Shown one piece after another: positions 21,101-36,909 of a stretch of DNA of 64,000 nt (position 1 is the stretch's first letter; every line of letters starts with the position of its first letter). The position numbers and the translations under genes are program-made. The notes under the pieces were generated by a model, which saw nothing but the letters and a program-made list of their open reading frames with translations, had not been told where the DNA came from and searched no databases. Source of the DNA: Chionoecetes opilio (Eukaryota > Arthropoda > Malacostraca > Decapoda > Majidae); NCBI GenBank assembly GCA_016584305.1, contig JACEEZ010018108.1:1-64000 (forward strand), read 5' to 3'.

Positions 21101-21503
21101 TAACAGACCATTAGATGTCATGCTAAAACCATTGTGAATTTGTGACTAGAGTGAAATAAATTATATTTAGTTTAATTTTTTTGAAAATTTGTCTGTAAAT
21201 ATCACATGTAATATTTCCATAAATGTTTCTATGCATTTTGATGTTTCAGTCAGCATCTAATTACTTGCTTTAACCTGCTAATGCCCATTTATTGGTGAAA
21301 AAATAGGCGAAAACAAACATCAAAATGCTCCGAAACTGACGTTTCAGAAAACGTTTATAGAATAGAACTTCATGCTTCATGAGGCAAAGGTTCCTGATAT
21401 TTTGGCTTATTATGATTGTAATTTTCGACTTTTCCAGGCCAAAAGCATTGGAAACCGTGCAGGAGGGTATAAAAATAGGAAAAAATTGTTTTCTGAACAG
21501 GTC
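18187..21503 (-). mobile_element. 3.3-kb TIR DNA transposon of unrecognised family inside the LINE
   Basis: Terminal inverted repeats of about 140 bp start GACCTGTTCAGAAAACAATT at 18187 and return as the complement ending at 21503. TA lies at both outer borders (18185-18186, 21504-21505). The flanking LINE protein continues across the element, so the insertion is clear. It carries the transposase-like reading frames described separately. Confidence 0.85.
18643..21101 (-). pseudogene. Putative transposase with D...D...CRxH features, frameshifted
   Basis: Four overlapping minus-strand frames (21101-20736, 20757-20239, 20339-19095, 19083-18643) read as one protein broken by about three shifts. 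The clearest is near 19110, where frame C passes into frame D (KWYLTQEVVPFALF across the shift). Notable motifs are YAALHWDGKMLRDVLG, ALVFDTTASNSGVHRGAAK and VFYLACRQHILEVL. These resemble the first and second catalytic Asp and the C..H signature of RNase-H-fold transposases such as hAT. I recall similar unnamed proteins from arthropods and cnidarians, but cannot place the family in a named superfamily. The N-terminal third is polar and coil-rich (QQQAERAARLQQREEQD). Confidence 0.7.
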
Positions 21504-22998
21504 TAGCACTGCAACAAGTTATCAATGTATGTCCGAGTCTGATACTGGTTCTCCCTGACAATTTTGATTGATAAAATTAATGGGTCGTCCTCCATTCTTT
21601 GCCTCTCACGCCAAATCTTAGAGAAGAATCTTCTCTGCCTGCTCCTAACTAAAGAGTGCAAGGGGGATAACCAGTTTCAATGTAACATACATCATTGCAC
21701 GTAGTTAATCTTACATCCAGCAAATTTTTCAGTGACCAGTTATACAACTTTCTTATCGTCTCAGGTCTGCATTCAGCCAGGCCTCACACCCGTATAGAAT
21801 AGTAGACATTAAGCAAGCATCAAATACACGTTTTTTTTACACGAAAGGGGATATCATTATTCTTTCTTAAAAATTAGATAAATTTAATGACATGAGGCAT
21901 CTTGGCATCGGCGTGAGCTCTGACTGATGACGAAACCGATCCATCGGCAGTGAACGGGGACCCCAGGTATATATACTGAGTACACCGCTCCACCACCAAC
22001 CCATCCATGTGCACTGCCTCGTTGTCCTCGGGGGTGCCGTGTATCACAAAGAATCTGGTCTTAGACTCGTTTATTTTCATACCATACTCGTTGCAAAAAC
22101 GCTTCAAAAGAGATAATTTATCAATCATTCTTTCGCGTGATATTGAAAGCAATACGGTATCGTCCATCAGTATCAAAACGTGTAACCATTTTAAGAAGCT
22201 ATCGTCTTCACAATTATCTTTGATCAACCTAATTAATTCATTAACATAGAGTATAAGGAGAAGACATGATGTAGGAGAGCCTTGACGGACTCCCACAGTG
22301 ACTGCAAACACTGCAGTACCTATGACGCTCTCGGTCACACCATACAAAGCACCAATGACACCCAACATGATCATACCACACCCTAGACGTTTCAGAATTC
22401 TTATCAGTATGTGCCTCGGAACCAAATCATATGCCTGGCTGAAGTCAATAAACGTAACAAATAGCTTTTTCTTTTTCTTTCTGGCTAAGTCGGTCAAGAG
22501 ACGTAGCGTTACAATGTGCTCGGTACAGCCGCGACCCTTTTGCCCCTGCCCCTGCCTGTTCACGGTGCGGCGTGAACCACTGCTCCAGTCTCGAACACAG
22601 GACCATATCAAAGAGTTTCGAAATACTGTTATTACGCTAATGCCTCTGTAATTCTTAGCGTCTTTTGGGTTCCCCTCTTAAAGATAGTAACCAATTTAGC
22701 CCTAGTCCAAAGTGTCGGATACTGTGCGGTGGCAAATATCGAGTTAAAAAGAGATGTAATGAGTATTATCCACTGAGCAGGCAACAACTTAAAAATTCCG
22801 GGTGCGATACCGTCTGGGCCACAAGCTTTGTCTGCCTTGATCCTGCGAATCTGAGCGCTGACCTCAGCAGGGAAGATTGGATCGTCTAATACAGGAATTG
22901 TGATAGATGTATCCCGGCATTCGTCGGCAAGGTCGTCTGTGGGAACATTCATTAAATCCTCATAGAAACATTTAAATTCATCATCAGAAGGCTTCAAG

Positions 22999-23456
22999 TC
23001 GCTTGTGATCCTGTCTTACTCTATGGTTGTGAGACATGGACACTAAATAGTGACTTGAAGAGACGAATCAATGCCTTTGGTCATAAGTGTCTTCGCAGAA
23101 TCATGGGTATCGCTGGGATGATTACGTATCAAATCAGTGATTGCACCGTGAGACTGAATCGAGGCCTATTACTGCATAGTCCGTCAGCGCCAACTTCGGC
23201 TATATGGGCATGTGGCACGCTACCCTGAAACCGATCCTTCCCATCGGGTTGTATCTGTAAGAGACAATCCGGTGTGGAGGAGGCCAAGGGGCGCCCACAA
23301 GGCTCGTGGCTGGGGCAAGTTGATGTTTTCTTGTCGAGAGCTGCTTGGTATGGGAAAGGAGCGCTGCATGGGAACTCGCGCGTGGTGACCCCCGGGAGTG
23401 GCGTCGTAGGGTGGACGAGGCGACGCGCCCCCCGGCGTATGCCCCCAATGATGATG
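22999..23456 (+). mobile_element. RTE-type LINE 3' fragment, plus strand, 14-bp target duplication
   Basis: Reads YGCETWTLNSDLKRRINAFG, HKCLRRIMGI, then (other frames) RRPRGRPQGSWLGQVD, characteristic of RTE/BovB-like C-termini. It ends in an ATG-ATG-ATG tail. The duplication ATCAGAAGGCTTCA flanks it at 22985-22998 and 23457-23470. Removing it restores the host LINE frame (ADVKPSD then DEFKCFYEDL). Confidence 0.9.
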
Positions 23457-24192
23457 ATCAGAAGGCTTCACATCTGCATGGGTATTATCATATAAACATC
23501 CCTTCCAGTTGATGGCTTGCCACACTCGTTTGTCGTCCTTGTCCTGCAGCAGCCTGTCCCAGCGGGCCAGACTGCTGCTGCTACTACCTGGACACACCAT
23601 CGCCCGCGCTGCGGCTATCTCTCGCACACTCGTATAAGGCGTTAGAAATGTTATGGGCAAAAATATTGACATCATAACATCTTCATAGTTAGAAACATCG
23701 AGACCATTCATACTGAAACAGAATGTATCATTATCAATAGATGTAAAATTAATGGGTCTACGTACCATCGGGTCGCGCTCCTCCTGGCTCCTCACCGACG
23801 TGTGGCCACCAAGGTGACGAGCACGCCGGTACAGAGAGTCTATGTTGATGTCTGGAACTTGAATTCAATGCTAATGGGGGCATGATCCGAAGGTAAGCAG
23901 TCCACCTTATGCACACAAAAGGACATACTATTTTCTAAGATTTATATGACGCCAAACACACATCGAGTTCCGATACCCAACTTCCACCTTTCCTATATGT
24001 CATATCACTCATATAATGGTTAGTTAGTGACTTTAAATTATTTAGAACCAACATATTATTATCAATGCAAATTGTAGATAACACATAAGCATTAGCATTG
24101 GGAGTATTTACACGGTCAGGGAGGTTTGGATACTCGTACGTGTGAGCGTTTGGAATTCCACTACGGGCAGGTAACTCACGACAATATGCATA

Positions 24193-25924
24193 ATATACAA
24201 TATGCAGGCTCACTGTGAACTTCCACTTTCTTTTACATTATTTAAAATCATTGGATATAATATTTTTCAAGCCAGATGCAATTCTTCCCCCCGCCTAGGC
24301 GTGCCACGTGTGCCCCGGTGGCCCGGTACCCAAGCCTGCCGCTGCCCCGGGGGACTTTCCCTCGAGACGCACACGACCAGCTGCCACGAGATACCAACAC
24401 ACACGGACAATTTTTTGAAATCTTGGAAAGTCCTACTGATATTAATGTTATTTGTAAGAAGTTCTTTAAGTTTCGTGGTTTGTTGATGATGTTGGAAGTT
24501 ATTACACCTGAAGTAAACTGACGAATCGCCGATCTCTATTGAAATAATTTGAGGGTTTATTTGAGGCCATTAACATAAGTGTAGAAAGCTTTGAGGTGAA
24601 GATAAAAGCGTGCGTGTGTATGTGCGACAGCTTGAAAAGCAAATAACGGAGCCTTAGTACATCTGAGGATGTACTTTTGTGATTACTAGTGTCGCCATAA
24701 CCTTTCCGACCTTGTCCTCAGCGGTCCATGAATGATCGTGGTGGGCTATAGAGATCATTATGGGAATATCGATGACCATGATGTCATTATGAGGATTATG
24801 TCATTTATTATTACTATCATTATTATTATCATCTTTATCATTATATGCATTGTCCTTATTATTAGTATTATCATTATATGTCGTGGCCCCAAATTAAGGG
24901 GAAGACAGGGAGCTGAAATATATCTCTTAACAACACACAACTCATTACTTTACTCACACGTCAAGTTGTCCAAGGGTTAAGGCGACATGGGTTCGTCCGT
25001 GAGGTTACAACACACAGCTCCTTTATCATTCGTTTATTACATAAATGACCATCATTACCATTATTACCATTACTAAAATGTCTAACACATGAGTACTAGT
25101 CAAAATAAGGCACATAATATACTTATTTTTATTCACAGTGGCACCGCACTACCACATTCAGTGATCAAAACAACATGAATAAAGCCTTACTATCTCTCTA
25201 AGTCATTCACTACTCTTAATAACCTATTCAGTGCCATGTATAATGGGAAACTCATTAGTGATGTTGTAGTATGCACTTTACACAAACTATAGGCTTTAGC
25301 TACACCAGGACAACAACTGCGAAATTACTTACTGTCAACAAGACGTTCCAAGTCAGGCGATGCGCACAGGTATTTTCTTACCTTGTACAGCTGTGCCATG
25401 ATCTCGGCTGGATCCCGCTTATGCTAAAGAGAGGGAGCTTCTGTTCTGTACTTTAGGTAGAGACCGTAGACTTCTTCACTGGAGGTCTCCCTATCTATTC
25501 GCTACAATTTGACCTTCGAAAAGGTAGCTATAGGTAGTCGCTTAGTTTCTGCTGTGTAGTGATAGTCGCGTTTCCCAGTGCTAAGTCTAATTCTTAAACT
25601 AGAAAAGCATTAGAATCATTTTCCTCCACTGGTGTGACCATTGTCGCAAGTGTCTGTGGGTATATGAAGACTCCTCCCATTTCCCTAAGGGGGAAAGGTA
25701 GGAATTTTAAGGTTAATGATACCTTTGCGTGTCCTCTTTTCTAGTGTTTGTACGGGTTAAGATGTTATCAGCTTTTTAACTGTCAGTCGTGGTGGGAGGG
25801 ATCACTTGTCACTTGCTGAGTCACAACAACTTACAAGGATGCACACTCCTTGCCACCATCATCTCGTCCAGTCCATTCCAGGCACCATACTTCTATAGCT
25901 GTACTTCTTTGTGTGACTCTGAAG
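24193..25924. repeat. 5' flank of protease copy 1 (duplicated unit)
   Basis: This block matches the flank of copy 2 (33755-36904) and, at its end, 47312-47430. Contents: a GC-rich patch near 24290-24400, an (ATT)n patch at about 24798-24880, and the uninterrupted target sites of the Tc1-like foldback (about 25245) and the BEL element (GGTGGGAGGGATC at about 25792). No gene seen. Confidence 0.75.
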
Positions 25925-26192
25925 TGACGGGTTCAAACTGGTAAAACGTAGATTTAAAAAAGGAAAAAGGGAGAAACTGGTTCACAAATATATAGGGAAG
26001 TAAATGATTGGAATGGACTCAGTCTTCAGGTAGTTAGTGTGGAGTCATTAGGGAGCTTTAAAAGGAGGTTAGACAATTTCATGGATGGGCATGCAAGGTG
26101 GATGTAGGTAATGTTAATTAACAGGAACTACCACGTGTAGGTCTCGTGGCCTCTTGTAGCTTCCCTATTTTCTTATGTTCTTCTTAAAGAAA
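25925..26192 (+). mobile_element. LINE 3'-end fragment, plus strand
   Basis: Same family as the LINE at 14539-16848, but opposite orientation. It reads from the KLEKRRF segment through NWFTN, NEWNGL and FMDG, then the 3' end CCCTATTTTCTTATGTTCTT. A near-identical fragment lies at 47430-47694, so it marks the boundary between units. Confidence 0.8.
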
Positions 26193-26213
26193 TGCGGCCA
26201 CCTACGATTTTTT

Positions 26214-26420
26214 TTAGGGGAGGCGGTAGCAGAGTGGTTAGCGTCTCCGACTGGCGTTCTCGGTGACCCAAGTTCGATCCCCGACGAAAACCAAAACCTT
26301 TCTGCACCGTCGAGTGGCCTAAGAGTAAGAACACCCACATTCCCTGCCCATTAACTCTACCTTCGATTGCTAGTGCATCGGAGGACACATGGGGGTGGCA
26401 TGAGCCTCTAATCACAGGCG

Positions 26421-26424
<4 letters not shown>
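26214..26424 (+). mobile_element. tRNA-derived SINE
   Basis: A tRNA-like head begins GGAGGCGGTAGCAGAGTGG, with an A-box-like TAGCAGAGTGGTTAGCG and a B-box-like AAGTTCGATCCCC. A non-tRNA body follows and then a (TA)n tail. No clean cloverleaf acceptor stem, so not a functional tRNA gene. Absent from the corresponding unit boundary near 47700. Confidence 0.7.
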
Positions 26425-26481
<57 letters not shown>

Positions 26482-26483
26482 CA

Positions 26484-26526
<43 letters not shown>

Positions 26527-26551
26527 TATATAGATATTATATATATATATA
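26424..26551. repeat. (TA)n microsatellite
   Basis: About 125 nt of TA repeats with a few interruptions, followed by an A-run. It is attached to the SINE. Confidence 0.95.
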
Positions 26552-26582
26552 AAAAAAAAAAAACATAACATGTTTTTTACCC

Positions 26583-27335
26583 ATTCTGTATATTTGTACA
26601 TGGCGATGCTTTGGGGCTGTTGTGTAGGGAGGAAGGCTTGTTGGGAGGCTTAATCAATATACTTGAGTCGTCGCAGAATTGGTATCTTTTTCTAGTGTCT
26701 TCATGTGTTTGTTCTCCTTCTAGCACAGTTGACAGGAGAATTATGAAAGTTTTGTGTGGGAAAGTATGTTAACGCAAGCTTGGGACCTCTACGTTGGTGG
26801 GAAGATAAAGAATGGGGGAGGTTGGAGGGAGAGAGTAAGTACAGATGATGAATTTGACCTTGGATTGAACTTGAAATTTCCAGATTCGGGGGGGGGGGGA
26901 GAAGGGGGAGGAAGGAGTTTGGAGATAAAAGAGTGCGTAGAGACGCCCCAGATGGTGTTGGGCTCCACCTTGAGGGCTGTGTACGCCAAGGCCCCAGAAT
27001 ATCCTTTAGGAAAAACTCGTATATCCGGATGAACTCTTAAAAGTAAATCACTTCTAAGTTAGGTCAAACCCACCTCTGGTAAGATTCTCATGCAAATCCG
27101 TCCGAAACTTTTTGCGTAATTCTGCTAACAAACAATCAGATTGGCAATCAAAGAAACGAACAAACAAAAGATGTCCTAGACTGATAATCGTGCGTCATAC
27201 TTGTGTTTGGGGAGTCTGTTCGCTGCTAACGAGGAACCTTTACCTGGAATCAAACATACTCACATACAATGAATGTAATGTTTATTTGCATCGAGGTGTT
27301 TTCTTCAACAAATCCAAGTGGTTATCATGAAAGTT
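26583..27335 (-). repeat. 3' flank of protease copy 2, with poly(A) signal
   Basis: Matches 5063-5806. AATAAA on the minus strand (TTTATT 27281-27286) is kept. The flank is separated from the stop codon at 29222 by the LINE at 27336-29170. Confidence 0.8.
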
Positions 27336-29170
27336 AGAACATAAGAACATAAGAAAATAAGGAAGCTACAAGAGGCCGTGACACCTACACGAGGTAGTTC
27401 TTGTTACTTAACACTACCTACATCCACCTTTCATCTCCATTCATGAATTTATCTAGCCTCCTTTTAAAGCTCTCTAATGACTCCGCACTAACTACCTGTC
27501 TACTGAGTCCATTCCAATCATTTACCACCCTATTTGTGAACCAGTTTTTCCCTATATCTTTTTTAGATCTACGCCCTTCCAGCTTGAATCCGTTACTTCT
27601 TGTTCTACCCTGGTTACTAGCCGGAAGAACTTTTCCTACCTCTCCTTTATTATATCTTTTTATCCACTTAAAAACTTCTATTAGATCGCCCCTTACTCTG
27701 CATCATACGAGTCAGTGTAAATTTAATAGCTTCAATCTCTTCTCATAACTAAAGTTATGCATCCCGTGAATCATTTTGGTAATCCTTCTCTGCACTGATT
27801 CTAACAAGGCTATATCCATCCTGTAATATGGAGACTAAAACTGAACCGCATAGTCTAGGTGAGGTCTGACTAGAGCCAAATAAAGCTTTAGAATAACCTC
27901 AGCACTTCTATTTTAACACTTCTGGTAATGAGTCCTAACACCTATTAGCTTTATTTCTAGCCTCAATACATTGTTTCCTAGGTCGGAGGTCGGAGCTCAC
28001 CCTCACTCCCAGATCTTTCTCACCTTCTGCTCTTTTCAGTGATACATTGCGTATGGTGTATCTATTACCAGGGTTTTTTCTACCAACATTCATAACGCTG
28101 CACTTATCAGTATCAAATTCCATCTGCCATCTGAATACCCACTCATTAAGTTTATCTGAGTCTCCCGGCAATGGGTTTACATCAGAGTGTGATCCAATAA
28201 TCCTACCTACCTTAGTATCATCAGCAAAATTGCTGATATCACTGCTAATCCCACTATCCAAGTCGTTGATGTAGAGAAAAAATTGTAATGGACCATAAAC
28301 AGACTCTTGGGGAACCCCACTTGTCACCTGCCCCCATTCAGATTTAGAACCATTAATTGTAACCCTTTGTTACCTATCACTTAGCCAAGCTCTGATCCAA
28401 CGAAGAACCTTCCCATCTATTCCATGATCCTTAACCATATTTAAGAGTCGCTCGTGTGTTACCTTATCGAATGCCTTACTTAAGTCCAGGTGTATTATAT
28501 CATAATCCTTATCATTATCTGCTGTCTCATTCATAAACTTTTCTACAAGAACTCAATAAATTGAGACATGACCTACCCTTGGTGAATCCATGTTGTGAAT
28601 CATAGACCAAACTATGTTTTTCTAAATGCTCTATTAATGTTTTTTGCAAAAATAGATTCCAATAATTTACCTACCACTGACGTTAGACTAATGGGTCGAT
28701 AATTTGACATTAGTCCACTATCACCCTTCTTAAATATGGGAACTACATCTCCTTTCCTCCAAATTAACGGCACTTTCCCTTTATCAACCGATATCCTAAA
28801 AAGGTGCACTAATTACTCACTAACAACCTCTTTGCATTCTTTTAATACTCTGGAATAAACTTCATCTGGTCCTGGTGACATAAAATTCTTCATTCTATTT
28901 ATACCCTCATCTACCATTTCCCTATTTATCAAAATATCTTTGAGTTTCTCATCATCGCTTCCTTTAAACATCTGTTCACTATCAGGTATCGTCTGTATAT
29001 CCTCCTGAGTAAAAACATTTAAGAAATAATCATTTAAGCTTTTACACATATCCTCATCCGTATTTACAATCTCACCCTGCCCTATCCTTAACAGCCCCAG
29101 AAATTCCCTAGTCTTTGTTTTATAGACTTGAAAAAACCCTTAGGGTCGTTCTTTGCCTGGCCAGCTCCTC
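27336..29170 (-). mobile_element. LINE (same family as 14.5 kb) in the 3' UTR of copy 2
   Basis: 5'-truncated minus-strand LINE, ending AGAACATAAGAACATAAG at its 3' end. RT pieces include NFADDTKVGRI (28327-27935 frame), LIWRKGDVVPIFKKGD and MKNFMSPGPDEVYSRVLKE, in several frames with stops (GVPQE replaces GVPQG). The target duplication AAGTT lies at 27331-27335 and 29171-29175. Copies 1 and 3 show the empty site (CATGAAAGTTTCCTCGG). Confidence 0.92.
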
Positions 29171-29221
29171 AAGTTTCCTCGGATGGCCCCGTCATTACCA
29201 CCTTCAAGACCGTCTGTGGAT

Positions 29222-33585
<4,364 letters not shown>

Positions 33586-33637
33586 ACCGCCGTGGTGCTG
33601 GACGCGCCGGTACTGCCGCCCGCCGCTTTGCCTCACA

Positions 33638-33646
33638 CTTTTATAA
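33638..33646 (-). promoter_or_regulatory. TATA box of protease copy 2
   Basis: TTATAAAAG on the minus strand, 53 nt upstream of the start codon at 33585-33583. The spacing suits a short 5' UTR. The same motif occurs upstream of the copy 1 pseudogene (17117-17125). Confidence 0.6.
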
Positions 33647-34971
33647 CCTGCTTTGCTCTCTCATTACCTGTTTCCACACTAGGGTTTTTCCTACCACGAA
33701 CTTGATCTTGACAAATCTGCCCCAGAATAAATAAATGAATAAATAAATATATAAAATATGCAAGCTCACGGTGAACTTCCATTTTCTTTTACATTATTTA
33801 AAATCATTGGATATAATATTTTTCATGCCCGATGCAATCCCCCCGCCGAGGCGTGCCACGTGTGCCCCGGTGGCCCGGTACCCGAGCCTGCCGCTGCCCC
33901 GGGGGACTTTCCCTCGAGACGCACACGACCAGCTGCCACGAGATACCAACAAACACGGAAATATTTTTGAAATCTTGGAAAGTCCTACTGATATTAATGT
34001 CTTTTGTAAGAAGTTCTTAAAGTTTCGTGGTTTGTTGATGATGTTGAAGGAATTATTACACCTGAAGTAAACTGACGAATCGACGATCTCTATTGAAATA
34101 GTTTGAGGATTTATTTGAGGCCATTAACATAAGTGTAGAAAGCTTTGAGGTGAGGATAAAAGCGTGTGTGTGTATGTGCGACACCTTGAAAAGCAAATAA
34201 CGGAGCCTTAGTACATCTGAGGATGTACTTTTGTGAATCCTAGTGTCGCCATAACCTTTCCGACCTTGTCCTCAGCGGTCCATGAATGATCGTGGTGGGC
34301 TATAGAGATCATTATGGGAATATCGATAACCATGATGTCATTATGAGGATTATGTCATTTATTATTACTATCATTATTATTATCATCTTTATCATTATAT
34401 GCATTGTCCTTATTATTAGTATTATCATTATATGTCGTGGCCCCAAATTAAGGGGAAGACAGGGAGCTGAAATATATCTCTTAACAACACACAACTCATT
34501 ACTTTACTCACACGTCAAGTTGTCCAAGGGTTAAGGCGACATGGGTTCGTCCGTGAGGTTACAACACACAGCTCCTTTATCATTCATTTATCACATAAAT
34601 GACCATCATTACTAAAATGTCTAACACATGAATACTAGTCAACATAAGGCACATACTATATTTAGTTTTATTCACAGTGGCACCGCACTACCACATTCAG
34701 TGATTAAAACAACATGAATAAAGCCTTACTATCACTCTAAAGTCATTCACTACTCTTAATAACCTATTCAGTGCCATGGAAAACTCGGTGTATACGTGTA
34801 CGTACAAGACAAAGAAGTTGGCGGTGTCTTGCATCCGTCACGCTCCTTGATAAATTTCGTTTAATTCCCTCCCGGCGCTTCCTATGGGGAATGATTGAAA
34901 AAAATTGATGTCTGGGAACTCGTTCACGGCCTTGACTTCCTGCTTGCAGTTTTTCAAATCATTAGTCATTA

Positions 34972-35175
34972 ATGGTCAGTGACCAGGACATATTGCATCT
35001 TATCGTCACTCCCGGCTTGATTCCCCAAAGCGTCACCAAAACATTTCGGGAAAGTGTTTTCGTTCAGTTGGATATGGGGCCTGAGCCACAGTTGACTGCA
35101 GACCACATCACCCGTATTCACAGCTTATATAAGATCGGTTTTAGTTCAAAAGAAATTGTGAGAGAGACTGGGTAA
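34972..35175 (+). pseudogene. Tc1/mariner transposase N-terminal fragment
   Basis: Contains PQLTADHITRIHSLYKIGFS and SKEIVRETG, the first helix-turn-helix of a Tc1-like transposase, ending at a stop at 35175. It is an inverted partial copy of the fragment at 35286-35654. Confidence 0.75.
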
Positions 35176-35285
35176 CTCAACGAAAGGTTGAGCGGTGGGT
35201 AAAAAAATTGCGAGACTTTACGGATGTAACGAGACACACTCCTTACACACACTGTACCCAGTAACTGTGGGTTTATTGACTTTAA

Positions 35286-35654
35286 TTATCTTGCTGTTTT
35301 GGTAGGAGATTTCACTAGCTGTCTTTTGATAATATTCAAAGTTTTCTTTGAAACTTTTTTCATGCGTCCAGGACGAGAAAAGTGCGTTAGACTTTCAGCC
35401 GTTGGCGAGTCTCGTGATTTTTTAACCCACCGCTCAACCTTTCGTTGAGCAACCCAGTCTCCCTCACAATTTCTTTTTGAACTAAAACCGATCTTATATA
35501 AGCTGTGAATACGGGTGATCTGGTCTGCAGTCAACTGTGGCTCAAGCCCCATATCCAACTGAGCGAAAACACTTTCCCGAAATGTTTTGGTGACGTTTTG
35601 GGAAATCAAGCCGGGAGTGACGATAAGATGCAATATGTCCTGGTCACTGACCAT
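35286..35654 (-). pseudogene. Tc1/mariner transposase N-terminal fragment (longer, inverted)
   Basis: Reads QLTADQITRIHSLYKIGFSS, then VAQRKVERWVKKSRDSP and SRPGRMKKVSKKTLNIIKRQ: the DNA-binding region with paired helix-turn-helix motifs and GRPR-like hinge (SRPGR). The catalytic DDE domain is absent. Confidence 0.8.
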
Positions 35655-36909
35655 TGACCCTTAACAAGCTAAGGGTATGCTTTATACACCTAAGCCCTGG
35701 GCGAAGGGTATGGTCATTTTGACGACCCTTGCATAAATCGATAAAAACTACATCAGCGTGTAGGGAATGTTGTAGCGCACCCGGTCATATATATTTGACC
35801 CCCCAAAATATGTCTGGGGGGGGTGGGGGGGGCGGTCCGTAGTTGAAAAATGTGGCGCGAACTGCATCGTATGGCTAGATTGGTGTCGCGCGGCGAGATT
35901 TCCCTGGCGAATATTCGCCCGGTCAGGGGGTAGAAGTACAGGGAGGAGAGGGTGGGTTAGAGCGTAATATCGCGTATATCTCGTATATCTCGCATGCGCT
36001 CGCATATGCTCTCGCATATCTCGAGTTGCCATGTTGTACTACGCACACACCAATTTGTAGCCGCCTGGGTTAAAGCCCGCGGTTTTGGTATGCCTTTAAA
36101 AACCCCGCTCTTAAGAGGCCACCCGCAGCCCACCACAGAAACCTCTTAAGAGTCCACCCGCAGCCCATGGGTTAATGACTAATGATTTGAAAAACTGCAA
36201 GCAGAAAGTCAAGGCCGTGAGTGAGTTCCCAGACAACTTTTTTTTTTCAATCATTCCCCATAGGAAGCGCCGGGAGAGAATTAAACGAAATTTGTCAAGG
36301 AGCGTGACGAATGCAAGACACCGCCAACTTCTTTGTCTTCCACTGTACACGTACACTCATTAGTGATGCTGTACTATTCACTGTACACAAACTATAGGCT
36401 TTAGCTACACCAGGACAAAAACTGCGAAATTACTTACTGTCAACAAGACGTTCCAAGCCAGGCGATGCGCGCAGGTATTTTCCTCCCTTGTACAGCTGTG
36501 CCATGGTCTCGGCTGGATCCCGCTTATGCTAAAGAGAGGGAGCTTCTGTTCTACACTTTAGGTAGAGACCGTAGAGCTCTTCACTGGATGTCTCCCTATA
36601 TATCTATTCGCTACAATTTGACCTTCGAAAAGGTAGCTATAGGTAGTCGCTTAGTTACTGCTGTGTAGTGATAGTCGCGTTTCCCAGTGCTAAGTCTAAT
36701 TCTTAAACTAGAAGAGCATTAGAATCATTTTCCTCCACTGGTGTGACCATTGTCGCAAGTGTCTGTGAGTATATGAAGACTCCTCCCATTTCCCTAAGGG
36801 GGGAAAGGTAGGAATTTTAAGGTTAATGATACCTTTGCGTGTCCTCTTTTCCAGTGTTTGTACGGGTTAAGATGTTATCAGCTTTTTCACTGTCAGTCGT
36901 GGTGGGAGG

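Larger units (their letters stand above)
17239..24192 (-). mobile_element. Large LINE (endonuclease plus RT) with two nested insertions, minus strand
   Basis: The 3' end is (AACT)n on the minus strand (GTTAGTTAGTTAG at 17239 on plus). The parts, in minus-strand order, are as follows. The endonuclease C-terminus is at 24192-23900 (RKGGSWVSELDVCLAS). The linker (KRVWQAINWKGCLYDN) runs to 23457. RT follows at 22998-21504 (DKACGPDGIAPGIFK, FIDFSQAYDLVPRH, VGVRQGSPTSCLL, LILMDDTVLLSIS with LMDD in place of YADD). The C-terminus with a Cys-rich RLCACGQIQTEVHVVQHC segment is at 18186-17742. Frameshifts break it near 22680 and 21870. It lies just upstream of the copy 1 promoter. I cannot fix the clade. 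Confidence 0.85.
34788..36356. mobile_element. Inverted-repeat element containing Tc1/mariner-like fragments
   Basis: Arms of about 190 bp or more: GTACAAGACAAAGAAGTTGG near 34800 is inverted to CCAACTTCTTTGTC near 36330. The matching continues through CGGCGCTTCCTATGGGGAAT and the TCAAATCATTAGTCATTAA block. Copy 1 (about 25245) lacks it, giving an empty site. Borders are good to within a few bases; the TSD is not resolved. Confidence 0.75.
33755..36904. repeat. 5' flank of protease copy 2 (duplicated unit)
   Basis: Nearly the same as 24193-25800. Includes the GC-rich patch (33835-33935) and an (ATT)n patch. Interrupted by the Tc1-like foldback at 34788-36356. Confidence 0.8.

Noticed and set aside
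24732..24980. Hydrophobic Ile-rich ORF in both unit flanks
   Set aside because: Encoded by an (ATT)n patch. Conservation between copies is explained by recent duplication.
26214..26290. Functional tRNA gene
   Set aside because: Boxes A and B are present, but the acceptor stem does not pair well, and the sequence continues into a SINE body with a TA tail.
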